Assembly (NCBI GenBank): GCA_035048815.1
Contig: JAUCBN010000006.1
Span: forward strand, 15,825,001 to 15,889,000
DNA length: 64,000 bases
Direction: 5' to 3'
From: Abelmoschus esculentus
Taxonomy: Eukaryota; Streptophyta; Magnoliopsida; Malvales; Malvaceae
The translations under genes and the position numbers were made by a program. Shown here piece by piece: positions 47,756 to 59,564 of this stretch. Under the pieces are notes generated by a model, which made no database searches, was not told where the DNA came from, and saw nothing but the letters and a program-made list of their open reading frames with translations. Every line of letters starts with the position of its first letter. Within the stretch, counting starts at the first letter, position 1.

Positions 47756-49738
47756 TTATCTTGCATCTCCGAGTTTGGATGTTAGGGCAATCTTTAGCTG
47801 CTCCTGCGTGTAAAACCGGCTCCCCATCTTCACAGTGGCTTGTTGGATCATCAAGTCCTTCACTACTGATACACTGGCATGGTGTACTTCGAGATCTAGC
47901 TCTTTCAAGGCAGCCATTAACTTGGCTGATGGATGGTTCTTTTTACTGCACTGGATTTGAATCATTGCATCCCATCCTATGATTTTCACATCAATCTCCA
48001 AATCTATCAATTTACTGGCAAGGGGATTAGACATCCTAAGGTCTTGATCATGTTGTGGTGGAGCCGAACGATGGTCTTTACTCGACAATGCTTTCTTCAT
48101 TGCCTCTAATTGGTTCTGCAACTCCTCTTTCTCTGAGTCGGCAGTTTGTAGCTTTGACTTGAGCTGTTCAATATATGAAATAGCATCACCCAAGAGTGAT
48201 GCTTTATCCATCTTGGACACGTTAGGAACCACAGCTCGCAGGGCGTAAAACTTCTGGTTAAGCTTCTCCCTTCTTTGACGCTCTGCTTCAACATGATTCA
48301 GAGGCTCTTCTCTTCCGTTAGCTGGTTTTCGCCCCCGTTTTCGAGGCCTTTTTTCCGGCTCCACAACTCTACTACTATCGGCCTCCTTAACCACAGAAGC
48401 TTCAAGATCTGAGTGATCAGAATCCCCAGCACCCCCACTTGATTTCACCACACCAGAAGAAGGCAAGATTACACCAGAAGTAAACGAAAGCATGGCTTCT
48501 TCATTACTCCCTCTTGAAGCAGGCGACCTCTTCTTATTCTCCACCACCAACTGCGAGTTCCCTGAAAACAAATTTCCCTTCCCACTTCTCTTACTCTCAC
48601 CAAAATTCAATATCTCCCCCGTTTCTGGCTTCCACAAATGAGAAGAAGAATTCCCATGCCTCGCACTGCTGCTCCCGTCAAAGCCATAATCGGAAAAATT
48701 CAAGCATAAACTCTCCCCCTGCGGATGATTCTGCTGCTGCTGATTTACAGTAGGTATGGAACTCGGGTTATCTGTTAAACTACTCGAACTACGATTGTCA
48801 CAGAACTGAGTTGACTTCTGGATCTGCTGCTGCTGATTGCTAGTATTGTTGTTGCCGTTGGTACTGCTTTCCTTGAGCTCGGCTCCAGGATTTGGATCAG
48901 TAATCCAAAGTGAAGACGGATCATTTTCGCCTTGATCAGCTGTGTTGTTACTCATAGACCAAGAACCAGCTTCAATCCCAATGTTGAAATTAAACAAAAC
49001 CCGAACCTTGTTCATCAGATCTGAGCTTTGCGTGATAAGTTCCGTTGACCCTAGCTCAACCACTCCATTTGCCGACGGTATACAAACCATGGTTTGCAAA
49101 CCAAAAACCTGCGCCTGCCTCGCCCTCTCGCACATGGAGCTCGCCAGCCGGTCCGAACCAGCAACCCAAACGGAACTGGAATTGAAAAAGGCCTGCCCCG
49201 GAAGCCCTGTTCCGTTGACGAAAGACTGCGTCATAGAAACCAAAAAGAACCACTCGGTGTCGGTAACTTCTTCGTCCACAGCATCGTCTGCCGGAGCCGT
49301 GGATCCAGAAATCAAAGAATTAAGTTCTCTTAACACTTTTTTCCGGTGTTGTTGTTCGGCAAGTGAGGAGGGAGACGCTTTAGACTTGGCTTTCCCTTTA
49401 TCTTCTTCTCCTTTGTAGTACCCATCTCCCCATCCCAGCACGGTAGTGGCTGAATAATCATAGGATGACTGCCAGAAGATGGCGTAAGTCCAGCTCTCCC
49501 TAGCTCCTTCTATCAGAGCTTGCAGACGCTGTTGTAGAGACTCCTGACTGAGTTGTGATTGTGGTAGGGAAGACGCCGTAGGTGCTGGAGCAGGAGCAGG
49601 TGGTGCCGAAGTAGATGCAGATGATTGTTGCGGCGGTGGCCATATAGAAGAAAGATCTGAGCTCATAAAAGCTTCCATAACCGATGCATTATCGTCCGTC
49701 CATAGATTCATGTTCGGTGCTAACTGGTAGTCCGTCAT
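47756..49738 (-). CDS. MYC2: MYC2-type bHLH transcription factor
   Basis: One exon, 660 residues, full length for the family. The N-terminal bHLH-MYC_N region is about 64-255, including the JAZ-interacting part and the acidic activation segment DDAVDEEVTDTEWFFLVSMTQSF (151-173). The basic nuclear signal KRPRKRGRKP is at 463-472. The bHLH spans about 477-526 with H482, E486 and R490 for G-box contact, followed by a leucine-rich coiled coil to about 550 and an ACT-like dimerisation domain (about 580-655). MYC2 is the nuclear master regulator of jasmonate responses. It is held inactive by JAZ repressors, recruits MED25, and also acts in ABA and light signalling. Gln/Asn/Ser runs fill 270-345. 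A G-box lies upstream. MYC2 family genes are typically intronless. Whether it is MYC2 or a close paralogue needs phylogeny. Confidence 0.96.
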   Translation of the reverse strand: MTDYQLAPNMNLWTDDNASVMEAFMSSDLSSIWPPPQQSSASTSAPPAPAPAPTASSLPQSQLSQESLQQRLQALIEGARESWTYAIFWQSSYDYSATTVLGWGDGYYKGEEDKGKAKSKASPSSLAEQQHRKKVLRELNSLISGSTAPADDAVDEEVTDTEWFFLVSMTQSFVNGTGLPGQAFFNSSSVWVAGSDRLASSMCERARQAQVFGLQTMVCIPSANGVVELGSTELITQSSDLMNKVRVLFNFNIGIEAGSWSMSNNTADQGENDPSSLWITDPNPGAELKESSTNGNNNTSNQQQQIQKSTQFCDNRSSSSLTDNPSSIPTVNQQQQNHPQGESLCLNFSDYGFDGSSSARHGNSSSHLWKPETGEILNFGESKRSGKGNLFSGNSQLVVENKKRSPASRGSNEEAMLSFTSGVILPSSGVVKSSGGAGDSDHSDLEASVVKEADSSRVVEPEKRPRKRGRKPANGREEPLNHVEAERQRREKLNQKFYALRAVVPNVSKMDKASLLGDAISYIEQLKSKLQTADSEKEELQNQLEAMKKALSSKDHRSAPPQHDQDLRMSNPLASKLIDLEIDVKIIGWDAMIQIQCSKKNHPSAKLMAALKELDLEVHHASVSVVKDLMIQQATVKMGSRFYTQEQLKIALTSKLGDAR

Positions 49739-50131
49739 TCCATACGATTTCGCCAGATTTGTTTGTTTTATAAAAATAAAATTGATGAATCAGCCGAAGT
49801 AGGAGAGGAAGTAGGGTTGGATTGGGTTGTCTTGGCTGATATTGGTTGTGTGGGATTTTATTTGGAGTGAATTTCAGCTGATCTTTTTGTTTTAGCGTGT
49901 GGATTGAAATAAAAAAGGGGGTTTCTACGAAGGACAGGGTGAGCCGAGGAAATGGGTAAAACTCGGGCGGTAAGTGGCTTCCTGACACTTTCTATGAACA
50001 GATCAGTCCATCAGATGACACCACGTGGAAGAGGATTCTTTATCCATACTTGGGTGCATGGACTCAAGTTGATGCACGGCATGAAACTCGGTTGGTACTG
50101 TTATTCTAGTTGGGGGTAACACAACTCCATT
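49739..50131. promoter_or_regulatory. MYC2 leader and promoter with G-box
   Basis: On the minus strand, CACGTG at 50022-50027 (context CCACGTGG) lies about 284 bases upstream of the MYC2 start codon. G-boxes are MYC2's own binding site, so autoregulation is possible. The leader carries short upstream frames that look incidental. Confidence 0.5.
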
Positions 50132-50198
50132 GGGCAACAATCGTTCGATTCTTTCTAGAACCTCCGTTTATATTTTTAAAATTTAAGGTTTAAAGTTC

Positions 50199-50433
50199 GA
50201 GTGTAAATCGTCTACTTTTTTATGTTTCTATTTTTACTCTGTTTTAAATTAAAAGTTAGGGTTTAGAGTTTAATGTAGAGTCGTAGTTATGATTTAAGAA
50301 AAAGGGGTAAGATCTATTTTTTAGGGTGTAGGATTTAGGGTTTAAGATATAGAAAATAAGGGTTAGGGTTAAAAATTTAATTTTTAAAGAATTTTCAAAG
50401 GATACATGATAAAGAGATAGATGATTTTTACTC
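50199..50433 (+). mobile_element. GGGT-family MITE, inner copy 1
   Basis: The ends are GAGTGTAAATCGTCTAC and GATGATTTTTACTC (both GAGT when read inward). The flanks TTAAAGTTC (50190-50198) and TTAGAGTTC (50434-50442) agree at 8 of 9. It is 235 bp with a forward TTTAGGG interior. Confidence 0.8.
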
Positions 50434-50442
50434 TTAGAGTTC

Positions 50443-50677
50443 AGGTAAAAATCTTCTGACTTTTTATCATGCCTTTAACGATGCCTCCGATTGAAATTTC
50501 TAAAAAAATAATTTTAAACCCTAATTCTTATTTTCTATATCTTAAATCTTAAATCTTACACTCTAAAAAATACACCTTATCCCTAATTCCCTAATCCTTA
50601 ACCTTAAACCCTAAACCTTCTAATTTAAAATGGAGGCACAAATGGAAGTATGAGAAAGAGGTAGACGATTTGCACCC
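50443..50677 (-). mobile_element. GGGT-family MITE, inner copy 2, opposite orientation
   Basis: It starts AGGTAAAAATCTTCTGAC and ends GGTAGACGATTTGCACCC. The flanks TTAGAGTTC (50434-50442, shared with copy 1) and TTAAAATTC (50678-50686) agree at 7 of 9. It is 235 bp with a reverse CCCTAAA interior. Confidence 0.8.
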
Positions 50678-50880
50678 TTAAAATTCAATGTTAAGTGTTA
50701 TGGTTGAGGTTTAGGAAATTAGGGGATGGTGTATTTTTTAAAGTATGATGTTTAAAATATAAAAAATAAAGGTTATGATTTAAATTTTTTAATATTTTAT
50801 AAATTTAAATTAATGTAAACAATTTCAATAAAATTATTCACGATAAAAAAGTAATTATTATTATCAAAAGTAAATATATT

Positions 50881-53800
50881 TTATCAAATTAAAAAATAAT
50901 TTTAATCCCAAATTTTAGTATAAGGGTCAAATAAAATTTTTTTTATTAATTTTAACATTTCATGTTACGCCTTAATAATAATTAACAAGTTGTACATATT
51001 TGTAATAAAGTTCAAAATTAATATAAATTTTATAATATATAAAAATCAAATTATTAGAATAAATAGTTTAAAATAATTTAATGAATATTTTTTTTTATTT
51101 TTTAAAATGGAAAAAAAGTTGTTTAAGAATTACAACCCAAATTTGATGTAAATAATACTTTATATTAAAATTCTTTACTTATATATCACATGCCCTCTTT
51201 ATTAGTATGTCAGTATGTCACGTGCTTTCTATAATACTCCTAATTAACTTTGTATTTACAACTGAATATATATTATAATATATTTAATCAATGAAAAATT
51301 TAATTGGCAAAATTAATTGAATATTTTTATTGCGAAAAAATAGTGTATTTTATTCTCTATTTATTTTTAAATTTATTGTAGTTTTATAGTAAATTTGAAA
51401 TCAAAATTAATATATTTTAATTTTAAATAATATTTTGAAAGATCGACGAGTTTACTATAATAGTACTAATCTAAAAAAACATAAATATTTGTATGCTATT
51501 TTAGGACATTTAGAACCTTGGGGTGCTAGTTTGGAGATTCACCCTAAATATTGCCATTTGCTAAAACTTTAATGGATGGCAGAAAAGGATAAGCATAGAC
51601 GGCCGTCATTTGGCAAAGTGACGTTAACGGGTGATGTTAAACATTCTAACAGTCAGTGACGTAAGCAAAGCTTTAATTACGCGAAGGACACCTTTAATCT
51701 TGTTTTTACCATTTGTTTTAACAATTTTTGTACAAATAATATATATTTTAGATCGTAATTAAAATATTATCCAAACGTGAGTAATGCTTTAATATAACAT
51801 TTTGATGTAATATTTTATATTATAACCTTAAATATTATCCGAATGATTTTTAAAATAATATATTTTTAATAATAATATAAATTAATTATTTTTTAAACTA
51901 GTGCACAACATACCCGGGCTCACTTAAAACTATTTTTTCCTTTCTTATAAATTTGGATATTTCTTTTGGCTTATAAATTTATGTTATTACCTACTGCCAA
52001 TCATTCATGAGAGCCAAATAATATTTAGGGTAGGTTTAATTATTTTTCCAAAATTATGTAAAATTATATAAAATATGATTAAAGTTTAATATGTATATAA
52101 AAATAACACAAAATTATAAAATATTATTATTATACCAGTAAATTTTATTTTAAGATACTATTATACTATTATTAATTTTTCTATAATAAAACAATGTCCT
52201 TTTTAGCTTATATTAGGCAAGACAACTATATTTACGGACCGTTATAATTTAATGACAGAATGTTTAAATTTAAAAAATAGTGATATAATAATATGATTTT
52301 GTAATTCAGTGATATTTTTATATATATTAAAATTTAATAATATTTTATATAATTTATCTTAAATTTTTATTATAATTGTTGGTAAAATAGAATATAAGAT
52401 CATATTTACTCGATCACTTTAATTTTAAAAAAATCAAATAGAATCTTGATTTGAGCATCTCATCTGACGATAGAGGAGAGACCAGACCAAGAATAAATAA
52501 AATAAAATAAACACATAATAATAAAGCTCGGGATGCAATGTCATGAAGAGGGATTAAATCCTGACCGTCGATGGGATCTCCTTTCGTTCATTTCAACATT
52601 TGTGAATAAAAAATGTATTTATTTTGTAAAAGATTCCCATTGTTCTTAAGTCTGATCTCCATACCTTTTTTAATTGTAAAGAACTAATGAATAAGTTATT
52701 GAGTCACGTTTTTCTTGATGCTTTTATAGTGAATTTTCGTGGGACTATTTTAAGAACATGTTTGTCGGGGCACGTGGGCTAACCCACTTGGCCGTGGGAA
52801 AAGACAAACCCATCAAATATATATTTTAATACGACTCCATTGGTTTTTTTATTGTTTCGGTTTTTAAAGTTTTATCCTGATTAATTTAAATTGATTTATG
52901 TCGAATATTTAATTTTAATGAGTGAGTTTTTTAACAAAGATTTATATCTATACGTTTTGAACCTGAGACTTATTTAAGAAGAACTAATCCGTTAACCACT
53001 TTGACCAACCACTTTTAATTGTCTTTTTTTTTTATTTGTGAGTAGAACTCAACTCGATTTAAAAAAAATAAATAATTGGACTTGATTCGAAGTATAAATA
53101 TTTGATTTATATCGATTCAACACAAAATTTTATAAAATGAAGATAATTAAATTTATATAAATTCAAAAACTTGATTGGATTTGAATTTCTCTAACTCAAC
53201 TTGAGAGACTGAAAAAATAATTTTTTTAATCAGCTACGATGGTTACAGTAATATCTGTTCTAGAATATGCTCTCAACCATTAAACATTGATCACTCACTT
53301 ATTGTACTGATATTACCTGTACTTAAACTCTAATCTTTAAAAATAATAATCGTTCTTTTAACCAGAGAGAAAGATAATTCGTGCATTATTTTTGTTTCAG
53401 TGTATCCATCCCCTTCTTTCCAACCTGTCTCCCTCCCTACCCCATAATTATTTTTTCATTATATAAACTTTTAAGTTACATAAAGGTTGTTGCCCCCTTC
53501 ATTAAATATATATTTCTTTTAAATGGGTCACCCTATTCCTTGATTATTGTGTTTCAAGTCCTCCAACTTGCCAACTTGCAAGGCATGTCCCTACACACTC
53601 AAATTGAAATTGAAATGAAATGAATTTTGTCTAGTCATCCAAATCACATTTCCTTGTTGGCTGCTGTTTGACTGTGAATTCCACCTGACTTGGGGATTTA
53701 AAAAAGAATAATTCACACGAGTTTCACGTGATAACTCAGGTTAGTTAGGTTTCATGGAGTGACTTAATTAATTTGATTAGACAAGATCATCTTGGCATAT

Positions 53801-54638
53801 TTTCAATATTTAATTAATTAGTCAATTAATTAAATTAAATTATATATAAATTTAATGTAGACAATTTTTATAATATTTTTTATTTAGAATATAATTTAAA
53901 ATTTTAATTAAAGAATTTGTTATCTGATTACTGGACTAATCGATTATTAATTTATTTATTTTTAATTCGTTTTGTCGTCTTTCTTTTCTCGTTCTTGCCC
54001 CCTTCCTTTGACAAGGAGTGGACGGCACTCCCACGTGAATCATACCCAAAAAGGCTGAAACCATGCGTTTAAAGTGACGTGTCAAATGGTATCTTTTAGC
54101 CAGCGTACTTACCTTCTACTGGAAAAAAATATATACATGATGAATCATTTCTATCAAAAATTGTTAAATAAATTTATCATATTATTCGTAATCTAATCAA
54201 TTAAATTTGATTATTATTTAATAATTATTCATTCATTAATTATATATAAGTAATATATGATAATTTATCTTAAAAAATGAGATAATAGATTTGGTTGGTT
54301 CACACTATAGATGATACAATAAACAATGTTCATATAATATTTTTTTTACCATGTTATCTACGATCCCGTTCACTAAAATTTAACCATTCATTTTACTGAT
54401 TACAAAGAAATAAATTATAAATAAATTAATGATATAAAAATAAATAATTAAATCTTAATAGACGATATTATAAAAAATATGGTAGAAAGGGTCGAAATAT
54501 AATTTCTTTTTACTGAGTGTTTAATGAGGACCATTTTCTGTCCACTTTGCCAACTCCTCCCCCATAAAAGAAATCATTCGTGACCAAATTTAAAACGTGA
54601 TCTCAATCAGGGTCTAGAAATAAAACTCCAATAACAAA
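50881..54638. other. Gene-free AT-rich interval
   Basis: Mostly low-complexity AT-rich DNA. Relics include a hAT-like AACTCAACTCG segment at 53043-53205 and a minus-strand SINE-body fragment at 53225-53310 (GTTACAGTAATATCTGTTCTAGA...TTGATCACTCACTTA). No gene is recognised. Confidence 0.4.
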
Positions 54639-55380
54639 AGGTATAAAGATAATTTTAACCCTTAACGTTTATAATTTTTGTCGTTTTAGTCCTTATTTTT
54701 TTTAGATAAATTTAACCCTTAACCTATATCTTTTTGACAACTAACTTATTTTTAAGTAACTAGACCGTTAAAAATCTAACAATGATTACATGTTATATGC
54801 ATACGATAATATATTTTAAATAACATGGCATATAACCTATCAAATAAATATATATAATATAATTTTATTCTAATACAAAATATAAAATAATTAAAATTTA
54901 AATAAAATATTAAAAAATTAATTAATTCTAAAATAAAATTTTATTAAACATTTTTAACCCTAACTACGATAGAATTAAAATCCTACCTAAAAATTAATTA
55001 ATTTTGAATTGTGTTCATATTTTTTTAAGATATGACTTTGATTCTATCATAGTTAGGGTTGAGAATGTTTAATAACCTTTTATTTTAGAATTAATTAATT
55101 TTTAAAATTTTATTTGAATTTTAATTATTTTATATTGGAATAAAATTATATTTCACACATATATATATGGTAGGTTAGATAAATGTCATATCATTTAAAA
55201 ATATATTATCATATATGACATGTCATCATTGTTAGATTTTAAATGGTCCAGTTATCATAGTAATTAAAAAATAAGCTATTTGTCAAGAATATATAGGTTA
55301 AGGGCTAAATTTATCCCCAAAAAATAAGGGTCAAAACGACAAAAAATATAAACGTTAAGGGTTAAATTATCTTTATACCT
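54639..55380. mobile_element. Long fold-back transposon, 742 bp, 9-bp duplication
   Basis: The left arm AGGTATAAAGATAATTTTAA with CCCTTAACG is mirrored at the right end by CGTTAAGGG and TTATCTTTATACCT. Symmetry continues inward for most of each half: TAAGGACT- and GTCAAAACGAC-type pairs, TTAGATTTTTAACGG versus GTTAGATTTTAAATGG in inverse, and TAACCCTAACTACGATAGAAT versus ATTCTATCATAGTTAGGGTT. The flanks AATAACAAA (54630-54638) and AATAAAAAA (55381-55389) agree at 8 of 9. It is non-coding. A transcript would fold into a long hairpin. Confidence 0.8.
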
Positions 55381-58209
55381 AATAAAAAATAATTACCCTA
55401 AGATAATATATATCCTAAGATAAAATAATACTTTACTTTGAAACATTTTGTGTGTTTTATGTCATGCATGAAACATAGATTCATGCTATCAATGTGTCAC
55501 AAAATTTAAGATTCCCCCCAAGACTTACCCTCTGTTTGTCCCATTTCTTCAAATCTTGCAGGCTAAATCCGTCACAAAAATATTTGTGTCACTCGTTTGT
55601 TTCAAAACTACTTTGTCGTGTGCTTCTTTTACAAACTCTCATAATTGCTTCTAATATTTGCCGAAATGCCACGATATATGCCAGGAATGGGACAATGGCA
55701 CCACATGATAATGGTGACACGGTGACAGGACTAGTGAAGAGGATAGGCCATACTGCGGGGTGGTCCAAAATCTGAGAGTGTGGAACAAAATAAACATAAA
55801 ATCTTAAAAAAATAATTAACTTAATCTAACTTCATTATATATATATATATATATGAATTATTTAACGTCATCGGTTAAATTGTACATGAAAATCACGGAT
55901 TCTAGCACTAATAATCACAACATAGTAATTGAGAGATTAATGTCTAATGGTTAACAGTTTACTCTAAAATAGATACTACTGTATACTATAGCTAAATCAA
56001 AAAAAAAAATAACTTTGTTATACGGCAAGAAATATCATAATATCTTTTTGATTATAAAATTTTATATCGAACATCTATGAATTAAATAGATAGAATGAAC
56101 ATATGTAAGAATAACTGGCCTATTAAGAGTATAATTAATTTACGATAAGAGATAAGATATCATAAACAATTTTTTTATTTTTATTTAAAATATCATTTAA
56201 AAATAAAGATTTAATTTTTTTTATCTTTTCTTTGATTTTTAAACAATTAAGACATTTTTCTCTATTCCTTTTCTTTCCCCAAGATTTCTCTTTGGTTTCT
56301 TTTCTTTTTCTTTATTTGTTTGACTTTTCTGTACGTATATGTGTAGTTCTTTAAATCCGGGATTTAATTGCAAAAATCAATAAAAATGAATATGATAATT
56401 GGCATATTTTTTTAATAATATAATTGGCATATTTATCAAGGTAGGTCTTTTGGCTCAAGGTTCATTCTTAAGTGTCTTAATTATCTTAAGATCACAAATT
56501 TGAACACTAATATTATAACACAAGAATTAAATAATCAATATCTAATGGTTGAGAATATATTTTAGAACAGATATTGTTATAATCACCGCCACTAACTCAA
56601 AAATTATTCATCATTTATTTTTTAATTTAACAATAAATAATTTAAAATAACTTAATAAAATAAATAATTAATAATAAAAATTATTTTTTCATTAATATAC
56701 CTTTCTTTAGAAATTTATTTGTTAATATAATATTATCATACTAGTATATAGTTGTAATATAAATTTATCTTATGAATTTAAGTTATTTATCGTCAGTTTG
56801 ATTGATAATTTTTATCTTTAAAAATATATTTAATTTAAAAATAAAATATTAAAAATTGAATTAATTCAAATATTAAAAATATATTTAATTTTAATAAATA
56901 TTGAAAATATTTTTTAAATTTATTTTATTATTTACTGATCATTTCATTTCTTTAAGTTATTTGTTTCTTTTACTTGTGTATAGTTGGAAGCGATGGCATT
57001 TATTGTTGATAATAAATTCTTTAGTCGTTATCGTGACGTAAGAGATGATTTCAGAAATCATATGCAAAGACAAAACATGATATTGTGAAGATAAAGTATG
57101 GGTCCAGAAATCAACAATATTAAATAATAAAAATTTATTAAAAACAATTTCTAATTCAAGTTTTGATTAAATTTATTTAAAAATTATTAAATAAATTAAA
57201 AGTATAATTTTTTATCAGATATTTATAAAAAGAAATAATCATACTTTAAATCCTTACTTTAAAAAATGATTAGAAATAATTACTATACATATTGATCTAT
57301 TCAACTTTGTTTAACCCATGTTTGGATAATCTTAGGGTTTGGTGGGTTGCTTTTGTTGTTGGGTTTGGGTTTTAGTTTTCTTCAACCTTCATTTTTTATT
57401 TGTTCCACAACCACACGTCTGAAACCTATTTTTTAAAGAATAATTTAAAAATATAATTTAATTTGCAAAGAAAATTTTATTTTATATACATATATAAATA
57501 AAAAATATAATAAATTCCGGAATCTATTATTAAGGTTTTGGATAGGTCGATCACCGTTTAAGACTTAATGTCAAAACAAGATTTAAACTTTCATATACTC
57601 CCCATTGTTTTGCTCTTCACGTAACATATTATCGCGAGATTATTATTCTTTTATTAAAAGATATTTTAATAAAATATACAACGTTACTGTTCATATATCG
57701 TAAGATTTATCTTTTATTTTGATATAGGATTAATGATCTTATCTTATCTCAGACTTGATATTCTTCTCTACTTAACCGCGTGACGTCATCATCATGAGCT
57801 TTTGTTCTCGTAATTAATTAATTGTCATGGTTGTCCACTATGTTTATCTTATATATGGATGTTCGACGTAAAAATAAGTAGTCGAAAACTTTTTTCATTC
57901 TCATCCAAAGTTTATCCTGATATTACTGATTCTCAAACTCGTGACCTATAAGAACAATAATTATTTCTTAGACGGCACTTAACCAATAAGCTGAATCCCT
58001 TGGGTTGTACTGATTGGGCAAATCTTCGATATAGAGAGCCCAACCCAATGAGTTAAATAAAAGCATGAGAATTTGACTGATTAGTTACTTAGAGTATCTT
58101 GATTTTGAAACAACCGATGATCCTCTGACCAAACACGTCCATTTGCCTGGCAAAACGCGTGACTCAACAGGGAGATAAAAACGAGTTCAGCCGGCGAGGT
58201 AATGAATTA
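55381..58209. other. Gene-free AT-rich interval with SINE-like copies
   Basis: SINE-like sequence lies at 55905-55992 (3' body only) and 56447-56610 (fuller copy with TTGGCTCAAGGTTCATTC head). A dinucleotide TA tract is at about 55837-55853. No gene. Confidence 0.4.
56447..56610 (+). mobile_element. Candidate tRNA-derived SINE copy
   Basis: The A-box-like head GGCTCAAGGTTCATTCTTAAG and B-box-like AAATTTGAACACTAAT are followed by AATATCTAATGGTTGAGAATA and TTTTAGAACAGATATTG, all shared with 59565-59805. Confidence 0.45.
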
Positions 58210-58765
58210 AATGAGGCATAAAAACAAACCGAACAACAATGTATTTATGTTTATTATTTAAATAAATACAAATATAAAAAAATATTTTTTTTGTTTTTAT
58301 TAAGTAATGTAGTTTATTTATGTTCGTTCGTTAAATTATAACAAACATAAACAAATACAAAAGAACATCTATAATGTATTAAATATTTAATGTTTTGCGT
58401 TAGTTCGATGAATTCAATTAATTAACCGATTATAAAACGAATTAATCGATAATTGAAATTTAATAAAACTTCTAATCATTAGTGGAATCTAAAATTTTCT
58501 AATAAAGTAACTGATTTTATTTCGGTTCAGTCAATTAGTTCAGTTTAACCGAATAATGAACACCCTTGAACATATGTGAATAAATTTAAATAATCATAAA
58601 CGAACAAACAGATTACTAAACGTTCATGAATATAAATGCATGAACAAATCCTTTACTCATATTCGTTTATTTAATTAAACAAACAAAAATCTTATTTATA
58701 TATTCATTCATCTAATAAATAAACGAACTTATCATTAAACAATTTATAAACGATTCATTAAACGT
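58210..58765. mobile_element. hAT-like relic rich in AACGAAC / GTTCGTT motifs
   Basis: Repeated AAACGAACAAAC, GTTCGTTCG and CATGAACAAAT motifs in both orientations, ending AACGTTGGGTTCGTTTACATC, resemble plant hAT elements whose subterminal regions repeat GTTCGTTT. Exact ends are not recognisable. Confidence 0.45.
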
Positions 58766-58784
58766 TGGGTTCGTTTACATCACT

Positions 58785-59285
58785 CGATTAAACCATCTCC
58801 GCCACACGCTTACCCACTCTTTGATTATTAAAAAAGTTTGGAAACAATACAACACAAGACTTGGCGTTCGTGTGCGTATGTCTGTCGCTACTTGAAATCG
58901 CACCACTCTCCAAAATAGCGAGACATTCAATTCCCTTTGTCTGATCTGAACCAAGAAGGTATCTAGAGATAGTGGGGCATCTCCTCCCCACATGACTGCT
59001 TTCAACACCCCATGTTCCAGTCCTCGAAAACCGAGACGGAAATGATAGAGCCTTCCTTCCTCCTTTCACTTCACCCCAACTTATCTTAAAAACTTTTGAC
59101 ATTCTCAGATGGGACCTAAGCTACTGCAGAAAGCCATGTTCTGATGTAAATGCCTGTTCAGTGAACATTGCCCGACAAGTATCCCCTCCACGGCATCGGT
59201 TTATGTGTAGCAGAAACTTCATTTATACATACCACGCACGCTTGCTTGCTTGCTTTCAGTTCTGTATCTGATAGACTTCCCCTAA
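58785..59285. other. GC-richer island of unknown origin
   Basis: About 500 bases with markedly higher GC than the flanks. Open frames of 77 and 104 codons exist on the minus strand but match no family I know. It may be a gene fragment, an organelle-derived insertion or an inactive exon. A short CTTGCTTGCTTGCTT run is at about 59240. Confidence 0.4.
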
Positions 59286-59564
59286 ATTATATATATATGT
59301 TGCCAAGATTATGTAGGGTAACATCTGGTTAAGCCCAAGGATGCAAGAGTAATTCACATTGGTTTTCTCCTACATGATTTTGCATTTGCTAGGGAAAATG
59401 TGGAATTAATGTATTCTTTTAGTTTACTAATAGATATTTTCTTCATTGTTATGAATTGTGTATTTGGTATCTGATTTATTGGTTAACTAATTGAATTGGA
59501 TGTTAAAAATGCTTATTATGTCATGATTATCTTCATCCATATATTAAGATTCGAGCACAAACTA

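Larger units (their letters stand above)
50132..50880 (+). mobile_element. Old GGGT-family MITE interrupted by two younger copies
   Basis: The outer copy starts GGGCAACAATCGTTCGATTC, continues CCTCCGTTT...AAGGTTTAAAGTTC to about 50198, and resumes at 50687 (AATGTTAAGTGTTATGGTTG...TTAGGGGATGGTGTATTTTTT). The two parts join in the right place relative to the family order. The right end near 50850-50880 is eroded (CACGATAAAAAAG). Two complete copies sit between the halves. Confidence 0.6.

Noticed and set aside
48942..49418. Plus-strand open frame of 158 codons and several others opposite MYC2.
   Set aside because: These are shadows of the strongly coding MYC2 frame on the other strand.
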